Below, one piece after another: positions 10,506 through 22,028 of a stretch of DNA of 49,017 nt. The stretch's first letter is position 1. Every line of letters starts with the position of its first letter. Origin of the DNA: Sporodiniella umbellata (lineage: Eukaryota; Mucoromycota; Mucoromycetes; Mucorales; Rhizopodaceae); assembly GCA_025677835.1 (NCBI GenBank), contig JAIXMR010000145.1, positions 1-49,017 on the forward strand, written 5' to 3'. The translations under genes were made by a program, and so were the position numbers. Below the pieces are notes generated by a model. The model was not told the origin of the DNA. It saw only the letters and a program-made list of their open reading frames with translations, and made no database searches.

Positions 10506-11441
10506 ATGTTTAAAAGATTCTCGCTAATTGGCAGTAAAAAGTAAAGAGAAAGCTATTGACTTCTATTGCATGAAATAGTAACTAGAATTTACCTTTTCTC
10601 TTACTAAATATAGAAACAAAGTAAGAAATTTGAAGGAACAATAAAATAGAAATTTATTATATAAATAGAGTGAGTTCATTCCTCAAACAGTAGCGAGTGA
10701 ATCGCCAAAAAAAAACCGTGGTTAGGCTTTTCAGAAATAGGATCTAATAATACATTAAACACGTTATTAGATGCTGTGGCTTCCTCCCTTCCACAACTAT
10801 CTAAGGCCGTGTCATCAAAAAATAGCTCAGAGAATCTTGTTCAAGAAGGTATCACATTCCACGAGTGTGGTCAGCTAGAGAAAGCAACAAGCCTATTCCA
10901 GACAGCCTCTGATCAAGGCGATCTTCTAGGCATGTTCTTTTACGGTATTTCACTAAGACACGGTTGGGTAAGCTGATTTAACCAAAACTATATCTCAATT
11001 TTCTTCAAGGGTTGTAAAAAAAATGAACAGGCTGCATTTCAGTATTTGCAGAAAGCTGCAGAGCACGCTGTTGAAAATCTGACCAATATTGCAAATACAG
11101 TGAGCCAGTCAGCGTCTAAAGGCGAGCTGGTCATGGCTATATACGAGTTGGGTGTTTCTTTTAAACACGGTTGGGGGGTAAGCGCTTAGCACCGATCTCT
11201 GAATTAAATTAGCTAACGTAGTATCCAGTGCAAAAAAAACAAAGAGTCTGCTGCTTACTTTTTTAAAGTGGCAGCAGATTTAGGCGATGCAGATGCTCAA
11301 AACGATGTTGCACATTGTTACAATGAAGGTGTTGGCGTCAAGAGAGATGTTTTTCTGGCAGCAAAATACTATAGGAAAGCTGACAAACAAGGACAAGGAA
11401 TTATGGGCAACTCTTGGATTTGGAAATCCAAATATGATTAA
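10506..11441 (+). CDS. Small Sel1-repeat protein
   Basis: Exons 10506-10533, 10726-10967, 11010-11177, 11229-11441 give 216 aa with matching phases; exon 1 (MFKRFSLIG) is the least certain, because without it there is no in-frame ATG. Three Sel1-like helical pairs are visible: LLGMFFYGISLRHGWGCKKN, then AIYELGVSFKHGWGCKKN, then DAQNDVAHCYNEGVGVKRD followed by AAKYYRKADKQG. Such repeats are protein-binding scaffolds. Two of the repeats break at the same HGWG|CKKN position by an intron, suggesting exon duplication. It is much shorter than the Skt5-like Sel1 protein at 44932 and lacks its CAAX end. Specific function unknown. Confidence 0.75.
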
Positions 11442-12169
11442 AAACAATGTGTAGTGTTCACAGTATAAATTTTTTATACAGTTTGTAAATATCGCCCCTA
11501 TTAACTTTGATTGGTCAGTTTATGCTTACAGAAAAGGTGGATTCAAATACTGCAGTTGCTCGAGATAAGCCTTCACAACTTTCTCTAGTATCTGCTAAAA
11601 ACTTGATAATTAAAAAACCACTGAAAAATACACCATAAACGAAATAAGGCTATGAACTGAAAAAAAGGAGTCAACCCTTGTGCCATAAAAACACTGAGTG
11701 ATTCAGTTTAATTAACTGATAGACAAGCAAAGCTCTTTTGCGATAGCAGATTGCTAGAAATTCAGCTTCAAAATTTGAAATAAGCCTACAAAGTTGCCAT
11801 CGTTTGTATTTCGGGTTTCTACCCATAACAGTAGCCAGTCAACCGCTAACCTTTTCGATGAATTTTCTTCAGGTAGTACTTTTTCTTTTCGAATATCTCG
11901 TTGTTGTCGTTGCTCTCTTTTTATTGCTAAAAAACAGTTTATCTTATAGTAAATTGGTCACAGCTATATATACTAAGGCAGACTTCTTACGTAATGTGCA
12001 CTACAAGAGTTGAGACGATCAAAATTGTCAGAGCACGTGATTTTATCTAATTAGCATTTTGCTTTTACTTTATTACTTTTTTTTTGTCCTTCTTGTCTTT
12101 TATTTTTATTTTTGCATCGTAGACACGCACACACCTACCACCACTTTCTTTCTATACACTTTACATTAA
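11442..12169. other. Intergenic spacer
   Basis: 728 bp between two same-strand genes. It holds the 3' region of the Sel1 gene and the promoter of SPT20, with T-rich pyrimidine stretches at about 12075-12120 just before the SPT20 start. No other gene or element is seen. Confidence 0.6.
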
Positions 12170-13981
12170 ATGGCTTCTGTTGTGGCAGACCAAAGCTCGA
12201 TGACTCAATTAGCAGAGCTTCATTCTCAACAGGCTTCCTCTACACTCAAACAAAACAACGTAAAACGATAAACATTCAGTTACAGAATCAATCTCACATT
12301 TTTTTTTCAAAAAGCCCACCACTTGTTCTCTTAGAGAAAGAGGTAGGTCGTTCATATTGACTTTTTTTAGCTGGTGTTGCTCACATGTTAAACACTCATT
12401 GTAGAATTACTGAATAGACACACTGGGGATCCAGCTTCACTTTGTCTGCATTTATACGCAACTTACTTTAAGTTTGAGCATGAGGTTTGTTGATGCGTGA
12501 TGCTTTACGATGAGAAAAAGGATTCCTGACGAGTTTGTTTGCTTGTTTTCTTTTTTTATTATGTAGGATGGATTTTTTTCGTACAAAAGTCAATTTAAAG
12601 TAAGTCTCATAGAAAAAACAGTACTGTCATTCAACTAGTAATAGGATTTTCTATCGTGTATAAAAGAAAAGAGGTTGCCAGGCGATTTGATGGATGTATT
12701 TAATGAGGCATCTTGTCGGTACTACGACGGTAGGTATTTTGGTTTCCTTATGATGAATAATAGGTACCTTAATACTATAGATGCTTAGGCTGTCTAATTG
12801 TTGAGATCCACGATCATCGATCAGAAACTATGGAAATCAAAAGGGTAGTAATGAAACCTACCGCCGAAAGTGTTTGGACTGATGTTGCGCTATTAAGCGA
12901 AGATTGGGGATTGCCCTGGACAGAAGATATTGCTTTGGAAGTAGAGGCGAAAATTCTTGTAAACAGAAAAAAATTAAAAAAAACAAAGTGGGAAACAAAT
13001 TTAGAAACTGACAAAAGCACAGATTGCGACAGAGGAGCCTTTGTGTTTAGATCCTTCTATTCAAGTAACACGACTTAGCAATGCTTCGGAATACGCATCC
13101 GCACCAAAAAAAGTGAAAAAAAAACTAAAGTGGAACTCAGTTGAAAGAGAGCAAAAGCTAGCCAAACAGGCAGAGAGTATGAGACTTTTGACATTGAAAG
13201 ATCAGGTAAACAACAGCCTGTCTGCAGCTGAACAGAAACTTACTCTGAGTAGAGAGCAAAGCGGCCTTTTCCTTTTGAGCCCAGCTTCAGTAAAATATCT
13301 TATCTTCAGGACTGGAGAGTCAAAAAGCAGAAATCCAGTGCAGAGCCATTGCCCTCTATTGATATAAAAAAAGGCAAAGGTCGAAAATCAATGATGGAAC
13401 CTGTTCCTGTATCTGAAGGCAAAAAATGCATTCGATCGCTCCGATTTGAAAGATCAGAAGGCGAACAAAAAGTTTATACTCTCATAAATATTTATCTGTT
13501 TAGCGGAAAATACGATGGTGTATTTCGTTGGGGAACAGCATACGATACAAGCATTGATGGAGGAAATATCAAATTTAACTTAGGAACTGAGCAGCTCATG
13601 GAGACTTATATCACACAAGTCAAATCTACCTATGGTCAATTTAATAATCTTATATCCGACCATACGACTGCCAACATAATACCACCTTCTCCAAACAATC
13701 GCATGGCAATACCTACTGCTCAACAATTACAACAACTTCAAGCGCAGCAAAACCGTGCATTGCAAGCCAAAATGGCTATGCTAACGCCTCAGCAGCGTGC
13801 TCTATTTGCCCAACAGCAAGTAGCAGCGCAACAGGCTCAAGTACAACAAGCGCAACAGGCTCAAGCGCAACAGACTCAACAAGTAACACAACAAACACAA
13901 CCCCAGGTTCATTCGCAACCACTTCAACAAATCAACCACATTGCTCAATTACAAACGCAAATGCAAAATACGCAGCAGCAA

Positions 13982-14013
<32 letters not shown>

Positions 14014-14236
14014 AGGCTTGAATCAACCACAAATTCCTTCCACTGCTCATTCGACCCCCTCTCAATCGCATATTAGTACACCTACTGTATCACAAATACA
14101 AACCCCTTTACAGCAAGCTGCCACATTACCACGTCAATTACAACAACCTCAACTGGCTTTACCTCCTCAGACGCAGCAACAGCAAGCATCTACACCTGTT
14201 CAAACAGCGCTTACTGCTCAACACATGGCTGCATTA

Positions 14237-14280
<44 letters not shown>

Positions 14281-15584
14281 ACAACAGCAACAGCAACAAC
14301 AGCAGCAACAACAACAACATATGGCTGGAATGCCTTCTGCTGCATTGCCTGCACGAACATCACAATCGCCTTCTCCACACATAGGATTGCCTGTCAACAA
14401 TAATCCAAACGGAAACAAAATAACAGGACTCACTCAGCTTCAACAGTCTGTGTTAGCCCAAGCTTTGAATTCCGGCAACTTACAACTCTCAATGCAACGT
14501 ATACAGCAATTAGTACACTCCAACATTTTGCCTGCTGGCGCTGTACAGCAAATTTTAGCGCAAATAACAAACTCAACCAGACAACAGCAACAACAACAGG
14601 CAGCCTTTCAACAAGCCGCTGCCATACAAGCTCAAGCACAGGCAGCTCAAGCACAGACTCAACAGCAACAGGCACAGCAGCAGCAGGCACAGCAGCAGCA
14701 ACAGGTACAACAGCAACAGGTGCAGCAACAGGTGCAGCAACAGGTACAACAGCAACAACAGGTACAACAACAGGTGCAGCAACAGGTACAGCAACAGGTA
14801 CAGCAGCAGCAACAGGCTCAGGTACAGATGAACCAACCATCGCCTGTACAACAAAGAGTAAGCTTTTTTTTATTGTTGTCTTTTTACTTAACAGTATCAT
14901 GTATAGACTGGTACGCCACTGCAGAATACCATACCCGTTCAACAAAACGCTACACCTATGCAGCAAAACCCTGGACAGCAAGGTATGGTCTCAACACACT
15001 GTCTTCTTCTCTTTAGCGAGATAAACGCTTACAAACAAAAACTGATGGTTTATGTATAGGTATCTCGCTTCAGCAAATACTAGCACAGCTTCAACCACAA
15101 CATCAACAGCAAATGGCTCAGCTTATAGTTCAACGTAGTCAACTGGGTACAATGGCTCAGCAGGGTAAGATTCCAGCTGAAGAGGCTCAGGCACAGCTAC
15201 GTCGTATCCAAATGTCACAACAGCAGATTATACAGGAACATCAACATTTGCAACAACAACGTATGGCTGCTGCTATTGCTCAAAATAAGCAAGCCAATCC
15301 TCAACAGGCTCAGATTATACAGCAGTTAATAGCACAAAAGAATCTACAAAGAGGCCGTGGTCAAGGGCCGATACAAAATATGGCAGCACTCCAGGCTCTA
15401 AGACAGCAACAACAGCAACAGCAGCAGCAACAGCAGCAGCAGAACGGATTGCGTATGAACAATCGACCTGGTATGATCAATGCTGCTAATCTTCAACAGT
15501 TTCAACTGAGCTTGCAGCAACAGCGACAGCAAGCAGCTGCTGTTGCGAGTGCAGCCCAGCAAAGAAACACACTTTTACATTTCC

Positions 15585-15654
<70 letters not shown>

Positions 15655-15727
15655 GCAACAACAACAACAGCAACAGAACAACGCCAATAATAGTAGCAAT
15701 AATAGTAATAATGGAAGCAACACATAA
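12170..15727 (+). CDS. SPT20: SPT20-like SAGA complex subunit, polyglutamine-rich
   Basis: Structural subunit of the SAGA transcription co-activator, nuclear. The Spt20 domain is clear: GDPASLCLHLYATYFKFE, then EDGFFSYKSQFKDFL, CRYYDGCLIVEIHDHRSET, and the C-terminal part CIRSLRFERSEGEQKVYTLI with YDGVFRWGTAYDTSIDGG. Supported exons: 12405-12484, 12567-12599, 12645-12729, 12789-12958, 13023-13205, 13253-14857, 14907-14982, 15060-15727. The 5' end is unresolved: a plausible first exon 12170-12259 (MASVVADQSSMTQLAELH) and a coding stretch 12280-12346 (SKSPPLVLLEKE) are separated by only 20-26 nt and lie in different frames. The C-terminal half is dominated by Gln tracts of mixed CAA/CAG codons. 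Total is about 1000 aa. Confidence 0.9.
13974..14319 (+). repeat. CAG/CAA trinucleotide tracts in SPT20
   Basis: Two polyglutamine tracts, about 13974-14012 (13 Gln) and about 14236-14319 (28 Gln), both built from interspersed CAA and CAG. The mixture of codons argues against simple recent slippage of one unit. Confidence 0.9.
14587..14820 (+). repeat. Q/A and Q/V-rich repeat in SPT20
   Basis: Degenerate hexa- to nonanucleotide repeat coding for alternating (Q)n-A and (Q)n-V units such as QQVQQQVQQQVQQ. On the opposite strand it gives long Val/Leu/Ala-rich open frames that are not genes. Confidence 0.85.
15584..15676 (+). repeat. Near-pure CAA tract in SPT20
   Basis: About 31 consecutive Gln codons close to the stop codon, almost all CAA, with CAG only at the 3' end. 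Unlike the mixed tracts upstream it is uniform enough to be length-variable between strains. Confidence 0.9.
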
Positions 15728-15839
15728 AAACATATGTATACAAATAAAAAAAATAAAAAAATAAAATAAAGATGTAAATAAATGAAAGAATACAAAAAAA
15801 GTTTTGGATAGATTTATTATGATTAGAAAAGTAAGTAAT

Positions 15840-16196
15840 TTATTGAATCTTGACATCTTTGCTTTTTCCGATGTTGAGCAACTTGTCAGCGTTACCCAAA
15901 GATCTTCTTCTCTCTTCAAAGTTGGCGCTCTCCATTTCTTTGCCCAACTTCTTGGCTCTTTCACCAGGAGAAAGCTTGACGTCTTCAAAGTGATGAGGTT
16001 CAAAGAAGGCGTTGCTATCAGCCTTCAGTTTTTGACTAGAGGAAGCACTACGGCCTGAGGTGGGAGTAGATGCCAGGGTCTTAGTGGTATCGTTATCTTC
16101 CATTCGGTGGCTGGTTTGGTCTAAAGGTTGACCGTGTGTTGGAACCGAGGGACCTTGTGTGTTGATATGAGAGGTTTGACGGATAGGAGAAGACAT
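15840..16196 (-). CDS. Small disordered protein, unrecognised
   Basis: Single exon, 118 aa, starting MSSPIRQTSHINTQ and ending GKSKDVKIQ. Rich in Ser, Thr, Pro and Gln in the N-terminal half; the C-terminal third is charged and probably helical (KLSPGERAKKLGKEMESANF, EERRRSLGNADKLL). No signal peptide or membrane segment. The composition and clean frame support a real gene, as does an AATAAA-type site just downstream on the minus strand. The LSPGERAKKLGKEMESANFEERRR block is the most likely conserved part. Convergent with SPT20, 112 bp apart. I do not recognise a family. Confidence 0.65.
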   Translation of the reverse strand: MSSPIRQTSHINTQGPSVPTHGQPLDQTSHRMEDNDTTKTLASTPTSGRSASSSQKLKADSNAFFEPHHFEDVKLSPGERAKKLGKEMESANFEERRRSLGNADKLLNIGKSKDVKIQ

Positions 16197-16702
16197 TTTT
16201 TTTTTTTTTTTTTTTAAAAAAGATAAAACTATGTTTTTATAAAGAAGCAATAGTAACAATAGCCTTCTTTTATAGTCTTTTTGGTTTGGTTTGATCTTCG
16301 TCACACTGACATTTGGAAACAAGCGTTTTACCCAATCGTAGTAAGTGCATAATGAAGACTTTATGACGTAGATGTCTTTTTCGAAAAAACGTCATGACAA
16401 TTCAGTTCTATCGTCATTTAGTTCCTTTGTATAAAGCGTAGATCTATCTTTAAACCAAAGATGCAAGCTATAGAATAGTAAAAGAAGTGGCAGTAGTTTA
16501 AATAGAGTTTGGCCAAAACGGAAAAAGAAGAATAAAAACAAAAATCCAAAATGGCTAATCCTTTCAGAAGGTCTTACACACATTACGTGATTTTATAAAG
16601 TTATTATTTTTTATTATTTTGTAAGGCCTATATCAAGATGTTGAATATATAAGTGACAAGAAAGAGAACTACGATAGGATGAAGAATGTAATAAGGTTTG
16701 TT
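16197..16702. other. Intergenic spacer
   Basis: Promoter of the small 118-aa gene and 3' flank of the sphingomyelinase gene, both on the minus strand. A T20-then-A block abuts the start codon of the small gene (16196-16220). AT-rich otherwise; nothing else seen. Confidence 0.55.
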
Positions 16703-18709
16703 TTAGAGTTTTGATAAGGTAAGGCCACATAGATGTGATTCAGGCTTATAACGTTCACCCCCAAAGACGTCAGATTCATAGTCGCACCGTCTTTCAGAGT
16801 TGCCCGCACGTATGTTACAGATGGTATTTGCTTTGCATTCCTCATCGCATTGACGGATAATTGGTGAAGATTTTGACTTAAAGAGCTGATATTTCTTGAA
16901 AGACTCAGAGTCTTCTTCTTCCATGTCCACCGTGACCTGATGCCACCAGGCAGCAGACAAGGGAGAGGTAGATGAGCTTAGCTGAGCTCGACTTGAGTTG
17001 TATGCTTCTCTTGCAGAGTACTCTACTTGCCAAACCTAGGAAAACAAAGTCAGTGAGAGAGTTTACCTTTTTTTTTTTATCACTTACAGGTTCATGGAAT
17101 TGATCAATTGCTTTTCCTAAATCGGCCGTGTAAGTGATAGAGTCAACGATTTCAAAAGTCTTGGTATCTACTTTATATATTCTAGAAAAAGAAAACTAAG
17201 GTGAGCTAACTACAACGATAGCAATAGGTAGTCTGCGTACCTAAACCCGGGATTCAAGTTTAAATAGGGTGTGATGGAAGGTGCAATGTAGCCTACAGAG
17301 ATGGCATTTTCCGCAGTTCTTTCTTTATGATTAGCATAAAAAATAGAGAGCTCGTCTCTGGAGAAAATAGTGAGTAGATCTCTTTTTTTTTTTTTTTTTT
17401 TTTTACTTGTGAGTATGACCAAAGAATTGACCAGAAATGACGTGAGCGTAGCGCTCGACGATTTGAGAATAATAATTAGAGTAGTCATGAAAACAGGTGT
17501 TATCGCCAGGAGCGATATGACCAATAATCCAGGCCCGTTCGTTTCTGTTTTCTGCATCTTGCAGCTCTTTGATCAACCAAGCAAAGATGCCGTTAGGATC
17601 CTACGTACAGTGTATATGAGACACTGATTCGTCCACCGGGCCATTTATTTTACCTTTTGGGTAGGTTGCTCATAAAGCCACCAATTCAGAGTGTAACAAA
17701 AGTTGGTGTTCAAACTGATTAGTTTGAGCCCAGGCATAGGTCTAGCAGAGTAGCTTCCGGTGTTAGTCTCTACCATCGGGTGTGTTCTGGGGGACAGCCA
17801 TCCTTGCCAGTTGTGGGCCAGGCTTCGGTAGAGCCATTTGAGATCGAGATACTTTTTCTCAAAAGGAATTCCCGAGTGTTTTAATGGAAAGTTATTGGTG
17901 GGCGCGGCCTCATGGTTTCCCACAGCAGGATATAACATAGAATTAACCATGCTGGGCGAGTCAAAATGCTTGTGAAGCAACTTGTATGTTTCGTCCTCGA
18001 TCAGCTGGGTCTTACCAAACGGTAATGTGGACCAGACCTCATGGGGCGGGACATCACCCGTCAATACGCTGAATCGTATGTCTTTTTCTATTTCCGGTAT
18101 AAATCGTAGCATGGATTCAATCAAAGTCAAAGGTGTATCGCAGTTGTAGTCACCTAAGGAATGGTTAACGACATTCCCCTCACAAGACCGTTCTTACCCC
18201 AGATAGAGGCTGGCTTTGTAATGTTGGTATAATCTGTATAGGCAGCTCTACAACAAATGGGCTTGTCGCAATTTACTTCTGCACCGGGCTGATAGTAATA
18301 TGGGTTATCTAGGGGTGTCTAGATAGGTTTTCTTACCATGTATTCTGGATCAATATGCCAATCGCTCAATTGAAGTACCGTAAATGTTTTTCCTTCCGAT
18401 TTGATAGGCGATTTTTTGGATTCGGGTGCTGGAAATGTGACATTCCATGCATCAACCTCTGAAAAAATAAATAAAATGATAGATTTTGTAAAAATCTACC
18501 TGGATAAGGACAAGAGTTAAGTATGGCCGCACACAGTAAATGTCCATCTCGACCTGATATATTCATAGTCTAATAATGAAAAAAAAAAAAAAAAAAAAAA
18601 GCGTTTTAGAGGGGGGGGGCTTCCCACTGAATATGTCTATTTACTGGAATAACTCTACGAATAATAGGAGCCTGTTCTCGAATTACGCCCTCACACTATA
18701 ATTTTTTTT

Positions 18710-18746
<37 letters not shown>

Positions 18747-19042
18747 TAGCAAAACAAAAGGCTAATCTTTACCACTTCATCATTCACTTTTTTAGTTCTT
18801 TTACATATCTTGGTAAGAGTGGATACCAAGAAAGGTTCTGAAAGGTAAGACATTTTCTTTAAAATCTGCAACAAAGAAATACAGCTACTGCATGAAGTAG
18901 CTACCGAGTCGGTTTCCATTAATGCATCTGTGTGTTGATAGATGCTCTGTTCAGTAGCAGCGTCAAAGGTGCTGAATGTTTTCTGTTGCGCTATGGCTAA
19001 TGCGTTTAGAGCAAAAAATGAAATAACACTGAGATTTTTCAT
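16703..19042 (-). CDS. Acid sphingomyelinase-like phosphodiesterase, secreted
   Basis: Would hydrolyse sphingomyelin-type lipids or related phosphodiesters outside the cell or in the vacuole/lysosome. Exons 19042-18773, 18695-18645, 18569-18500, 18458-18337, 18288-18198, 18153-17654, 17600-17407, 17357-17241, 17181-17088, 17035-16703 give 613 aa, all phases consistent. Signal peptide MKNLSVISFFALNALAIAQQ, then a saposin-B domain with its Cys set (CSSCISLL, CEGVIREQ, CAAILNSC), then a calcineurin-like metallophosphatase: LSDWHIDPEY (D-x-H), LTGDVPPHEVW, PAVGNHEAAP, IIGHIAPGD, GQFFGHTHKDE (GHxH). Conserved CDKPICC also matches acid sphingomyelinases. A (TA)n run lies in intron 1. Substrate is inferred from the family. 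Confidence 0.93.
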
Positions 19043-20195
19043 TTCAGTAATAAAAGAAAAAGAAAAAGAAAAAAAAAAAAGTCTTATCTTGAAATACTTG
19101 TTTGCATCATTTTATCCTTAATTAGCAGTTGTCATTTGAGTTGCGAGAGAAAATGAGTTTGTATATTTCAAAAAAAAAGAAAAAAAAAAAAAAAAAACTT
19201 GAATACACACATACGCACATACATAACCACTTGTGCTTTAGTGTCGTAAATAAATCAAAAGGACACTGTAGTTTGCATTTGTCGATAGCTCAATGAAAGA
19301 AAAATGCGTAGTAGAAAAAAGGAGTGGGTAAGACTAACTGCATAAACAAAAGTGATTGGCATGTGTTTGGAAATAAACACTCAAAGATAAGCTTTTCGGG
19401 CAAATCAAATTCGTTTGTTTGGACAGACAGAAAAGTCAGTAGACTCATCATACAGCAAAAAGCTTTCAGTTGCAGCCATCCAATCGAACAAAACAAATGT
19501 TTCACTCTTTCTCTGCATAAAAAAAAAAAAAAAAAAAAAAAACAAACACGCTGTATGCTTTGCGGCCATCCAATACCATACATCCACTCAAATGGCTACA
19601 AAGCTTGCTTAGGCGTACCTGGAATAACCCCCTTTTCGGTTATTGTCATTTGACGTGGTATCACCATAGCAACAAACTTTTTCTTTCAAACACAACAACC
19701 GAAAAGTGTACAAACAATAAAAACCAAATTCTTTGGTGTACATCTGACTGAATACACAACCAGACTAATTTTATGTGTGTGTTTGTATGACTACATTTCG
19801 CTCTTCTAGCGTTTAGCTTTATAAGGTTATGTCTCTTTGTATTTGAGTAGATGCCGCCCTTTTTTTTTTTTTTTTTTTTTTACAATCACCACTTGAAAAA
19901 AAAAAAAATTCGCTGCTGAATTCGTCTAGCGTATTAATGTGTCTCAAAGAGCTTTCCTTTATAGAACTATCAAAGTATTTTTTGGAATATCCCCACTAGT
20001 TGTTAGTAAATTGAATAAAGCTTTACGCCTTTGTTGCCACTTTTTAATGAAACAAAAAAAATCAAGGAAGCCGATGGTTTTTGATACTTTCTGGTTTTTT
20101 TTGGCGTAAATTTTATTATCAAGCAACGTAAAACTGTCTTTGCCTTGACGCAAATGTTTTCTAATGTTAGCGCAAATTCATAATCAAAAATATAG

Positions 20196-20244
<49 letters not shown>

Positions 20245-20249
20245 CTGTG

Positions 20250-20297
<48 letters not shown>

Positions 20298-20304
20298 GGT
20301 GTGT
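19043..20304. other. Intergenic spacer with homopolymer runs
   Basis: 1.26 kb between the sphingomyelinase start and the RPB3 stop. It contains A-tracts (19170-19198, 19519-19541), a T-tract (19860-19880) and the TA/TG microsatellite at 20196-20295. Two imperfect short copies of GC(A/G)GCCATCCAAT occur about 90 nt apart (19473 and 19562). No gene is supported. Confidence 0.6.
20196..20295. repeat. (TA)n(TG)n compound microsatellite
   Basis: About 27 nt of alternating AT followed by about 73 nt of alternating GT, interrupted only by single C substitutions. It ends 9 nt from the RPB3 stop codon, so it would be transcribed as a CA-then-TA repeat in the 3' UTR. Confidence 0.95.
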
Positions 20305-21599
20305 TTAATAGTTGTTCCAAGCAACGGAACCGTCTTGTTCTTTCATATCCACTTCTTCTTGTATTTGCATTTGTACATATGCCAACTTATCGACTAGTGT
20401 TTTCATGGCCATTGTCACAACTTCTTCAGGCGCCAAAGAGCCCACAGTCTATAGACGTTTCTCAGTTTGGATCTAATTCCTTTTTTTTTTTTTTTTAAAT
20501 CTAACCTCTGCTTCAAAGTAAAACTTGTCAGGGTTGGCATTATAATCAAAAGCTAAGGATATAACAAAAGTAAATAAACGGATACTTTTTTTTTTATTTA
20601 GTTTTCTCGCTTTACGTTCATCTTTATCAGGAGGTGTTTCGAATTGTGCGTTTTTGCTTAACGGCCTAAGAAAAGAAAGCTTAGTAAGTGAGCCAGTGTC
20701 TCTGGTTCTTTACCATTCGTCTTCTGTCTCTTCGAACCAGTAGGCTGTATGTCTTAGTTTGTTGTATGGATCATATTCAAACGAAACACCACTCACTGGA
20801 CTCCATTTGGCATGCTCTTTAGCCACACCCTAATACAAATTTTTTTAGTTGGGCCATATCCGCTTTTTCTCTCTCTCTCTCTCCAAACTCACTTTTTTCG
20901 CAATACACTTTAATTTCAGTTCATGGCCTTTTCGTAACTTGACCAAAAGTACACCTGTATCATCTTTGTCTAAAATCAGATGGTTTAGAGAAAGTAAGCG
21001 ATAGAAGAATTACCTTGCAGAACAGGTGTGAATGAGGGATTGGCTGACATGAGATCGCGTGTGGTGACGTCCTTTGTTCTATCGTCAGTACATTTTACGT
21101 GAAGTGTCAATTCAACTGAGCATTCTGAGCAATACTGAGAGCAGGTACAGTCCTATGGATCAAGAAAAGGATCATGAGGGCCTGTGCACGCGCAAGCATG
21201 TCTATTGATCACCAGAGACACTTACTCGAGTATAACGTAATTTCTCTACTTCTCTGCTGTCGATAGGCACCATACCAAGTCGATGGGCAATAAATTCGTC
21301 AGCGAGTACTGTTGTATTCGTCTCAATCTCCACCATGTCAATAGCTATATAATAACATGAGTATAAGAAAAAAAACGAAAAAAGAATCAGAAAAGTACGA
21401 ATTACCAACAGTAGGTACTTCGGCAATCATGACACGACGAAGTGCATTAGCAACACTAGTTGGAATTAATAATCAAGACACAATTCTTCCCTTTCTACCT
21501 TAAATCAGTATCGCTTAAAATAAAGTTGATGCGATCTTTAGTGAGTTCTCTGATAGTAATGCTTGGACCGCTCAGACCATAAGAACCGTTCATGTCCAT
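20305..21599 (-). CDS. RPB3: RNA polymerase II subunit RPB3
   Basis: Alpha-like core subunit of RNA polymerase II; pairs with Rpb11 in assembly. Nine exons (21599-21499, 21455-21406, 21344-21226, 21152-21014, 20969-20893, 20829-20714, 20665-20586, 20552-20506, 20448-20305) give 290 aa, close to the usual 270-320. Seen: [20 protein letters not shown] (alpha motif), [12 protein letters not shown], the zinc-binding [40 protein letters not shown], and [15 protein letters not shown] with GSLAPEEVV. These separate it from RPC40. An alternative start is the second ATG two codons in. Shares a 249-bp divergent promoter with the next gene. Confidence 0.96.
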
Positions 21600-21848
21600 A
21601 ATATATATACTTGTTTTATAAACAAAGGTTTTTTTTTTTTTTTTTTCTTTTGGGCTATTTAGCCCGAGTAAAAAAAAAAAAAAAAAAAAATGTCGCGCTT
21701 TTAAATGAAATCCACTGTCATAAAGAATTCACCACTGAGCCATACAAAGCCAAAAGCTATGTTTGACTTGCTTTAGGGTAAAAGAAAAATCACTCTTGAT
21801 TTTTTTTATTTTTATTTTTTTTTTTAAAAAAAATAATCTAATGCGGAC
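21600..21848. promoter_or_regulatory. Divergent promoter region of RPB3 and the 235-aa gene
   Basis: 249 bp separate the two start codons. Contains T-tract/A-tract blocks (21630-21646, 21670-21690, 21800-21832), typical nucleosome-excluding poly(dA:dT), and a TATATATA close to the RPB3 start (about 21601-21610). No specific factor site is recognised. Confidence 0.45.
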
Positions 21849-21931
21849 ATGACAAGAAAAAGTACATTTCAAGAGATCTTTTCTTATGAACAGCTTGGCA
21901 AGGAGCCTGGGATGAAGGGTAAAAAAAAAAG

Positions 21932-22028
<97 letters not shown>

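Noticed and set aside
10347..10544. Open frame MSVIGFWDRDMSEK as a separate gene
   Set aside because: No homology seen; its internal ATG at 10506 is better explained as the first exon of the Sel1 gene.
14218..15803. Long open frames on the minus strand rich in Leu, Val, Ala or Cys, and an Asn-rich frame on the plus strand, across SPT20
   Set aside because: They are the complement or alternate frames of the CAA/CAG repeat in SPT20; no start context, no conserved motif, and the sense frame is a known family.
18303..18340. An apparent 18-nt or 28-nt intron in the sphingomyelinase gene
   Set aside because: Using the acceptor at the CAG before 18288 gives a normal 48-nt intron and the conserved PGAEVNCDKPICC.
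20223..20498. Cys/Val-rich plus-strand frames over the TG repeat
   Set aside because: Microsatellite-derived and antisense to RPB3.
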